A stretch of DNA of 13,652 bases from Chthonomonadaceae bacterium (GTDB taxonomy: Bacteria; Armatimonadota; Chthonomonadetes; Chthonomonadales; Chthonomonadaceae): NCBI GenBank assembly GCA_025355115.1, contig JANXLO010000677.1, positions 1 through 13,652 of the forward strand, read 5' to 3'. Shown here in pieces: positions 13,389 to 13,652 of the stretch; position 1 is the stretch's first letter; every line of letters begins with the position of its first letter. The position numbers and the translations under genes are program-made. Under the pieces are notes generated by a model. That model did not search any database. It had not been told where the DNA came from and saw only the letters and a program-made list of their open reading frames with translations.

Positions 13389-13652
13389 GTGAAGGAGTTG
13401 GAGGAGATTGAGCGTCTCCGTGCGCAGATCGCAGTTAATTTTCAGCTCGTGACCCATCACATTGATGTCAGCGGGCGAATTTGGAAGGTCACGGCAGTTA
13501 AAAATGAAGAGGCGCTACTCGACGGAGCGCATCTGCACGAGCATTTCCCCTTCGGCCTGTTGCTCTGGGAATCGGCGGTGGGACTGGCTCGACATCTGGC
13601 GGCCAATCCTGAGCTAGTTCGCGCCAAACAGGTGCTGGAGCTTGGCGCGGGC
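13389..13652 (+). CDS. Class I SAM-dependent methyltransferase, N-terminus (3' end outside window)
   Basis: 88 codons visible. The segment FPFGLLLWESAVGLARHLA (53-71) followed by VLELGAG (82-88), SAM-binding motif I, fits the Methyltransf_16 / protein-lysine or ETFB-type methyltransferase group, where a Trp-containing helix precedes motif I. I chose GTG 13389-13391 as the first usable start after the permease stop; upstream GAAGG is a weak SD with about 12-nt spacing. The gene begins 27 nt after the permease TGA and is in the same frame with no other stop between, so no in-frame alternative start exists upstream. Catalytic and substrate regions lie beyond the right edge, so the exact subfamily is open. 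Confidence 0.8.
   Translation, partial: MKELEEIERLRAQIAVNFQLVTHHIDVSGRIWKVTAVKNEEALLDGAHLHEHFPFGLLLWESAVGLARHLAANPELVRAKQVLELGAG

Overview
The window looks like a moderately GC-rich chromosomal segment from a member of the Armatimonadota. The main reason is the prepilin at 5140-5916. It combines a [13 protein letters not shown]-terminus, a following [12 protein letters not shown] stretch and a C-terminal H-X9-DG motif, a combination I associate strongly with that phylum and, more loosely, with Planctomycetes and Lentisphaerae. The assignment rests on recognition, not on a search. I see no tRNA, rRNA, CRISPR array, insertion sequence or phage gene.

Layout: (1) 1-1638, minus strand: endolytic murein transglycosylase MltG, followed with a 4-nt stop/start overlap by a YqeG-type HAD phosphatase that runs off the left edge. 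(2) 1777-2697, minus: a class I (FbaB/DhnA-type) fructose-bisphosphate aldolase with its own ribosome binding site. (3) 2842-4048, plus, divergent from the aldolase: a DUF427 protein and a family-3 O-methyltransferase, probably one transcript, ending at a 10-bp hairpin shared with the convergent gene. (4) 4150-4917, minus: a secreted protein with a secretin/TonB short N-terminal (STN)-like domain but no secretin barrel. (5) 5140-7301, minus: LacI-family regulator, tiny lipoprotein, H-X9-DG prepilin, closely spaced and closed by a 16-bp-stem hairpin. The LacI gene has a near-consensus promoter whose -10 box ends 5 nt before the ATG, so the mRNA is predicted to be leaderless. (6) 7302-7632: intergenic region with short repeats and a very good sigma-70 type promoter (TTGACC-17-TATAAT) firing rightward. 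(7) 7633-13361, plus: a UPF0182 membrane protein and an 891-residue polytopic protein in which two ABC-2-permease-like signatures occur in tandem. (8) 13389-13652, plus: the N-terminus of a class I SAM-dependent methyltransferase cut by the right edge.

Most genes are envelope or housekeeping functions: peptidoglycan chain-length control, glycolysis/gluconeogenesis, surface pseudopilin and membrane proteins. The most distinctive unit is the LacI-lipoprotein-prepilin block, which suggests sugar-responsive expression of a surface pseudopilin. The next is the tandem ABC-2-like permease, which has no ATPase gene visible nearby. No clearly new defence or mobile system is visible. The findings are mostly architectural and regulatory.
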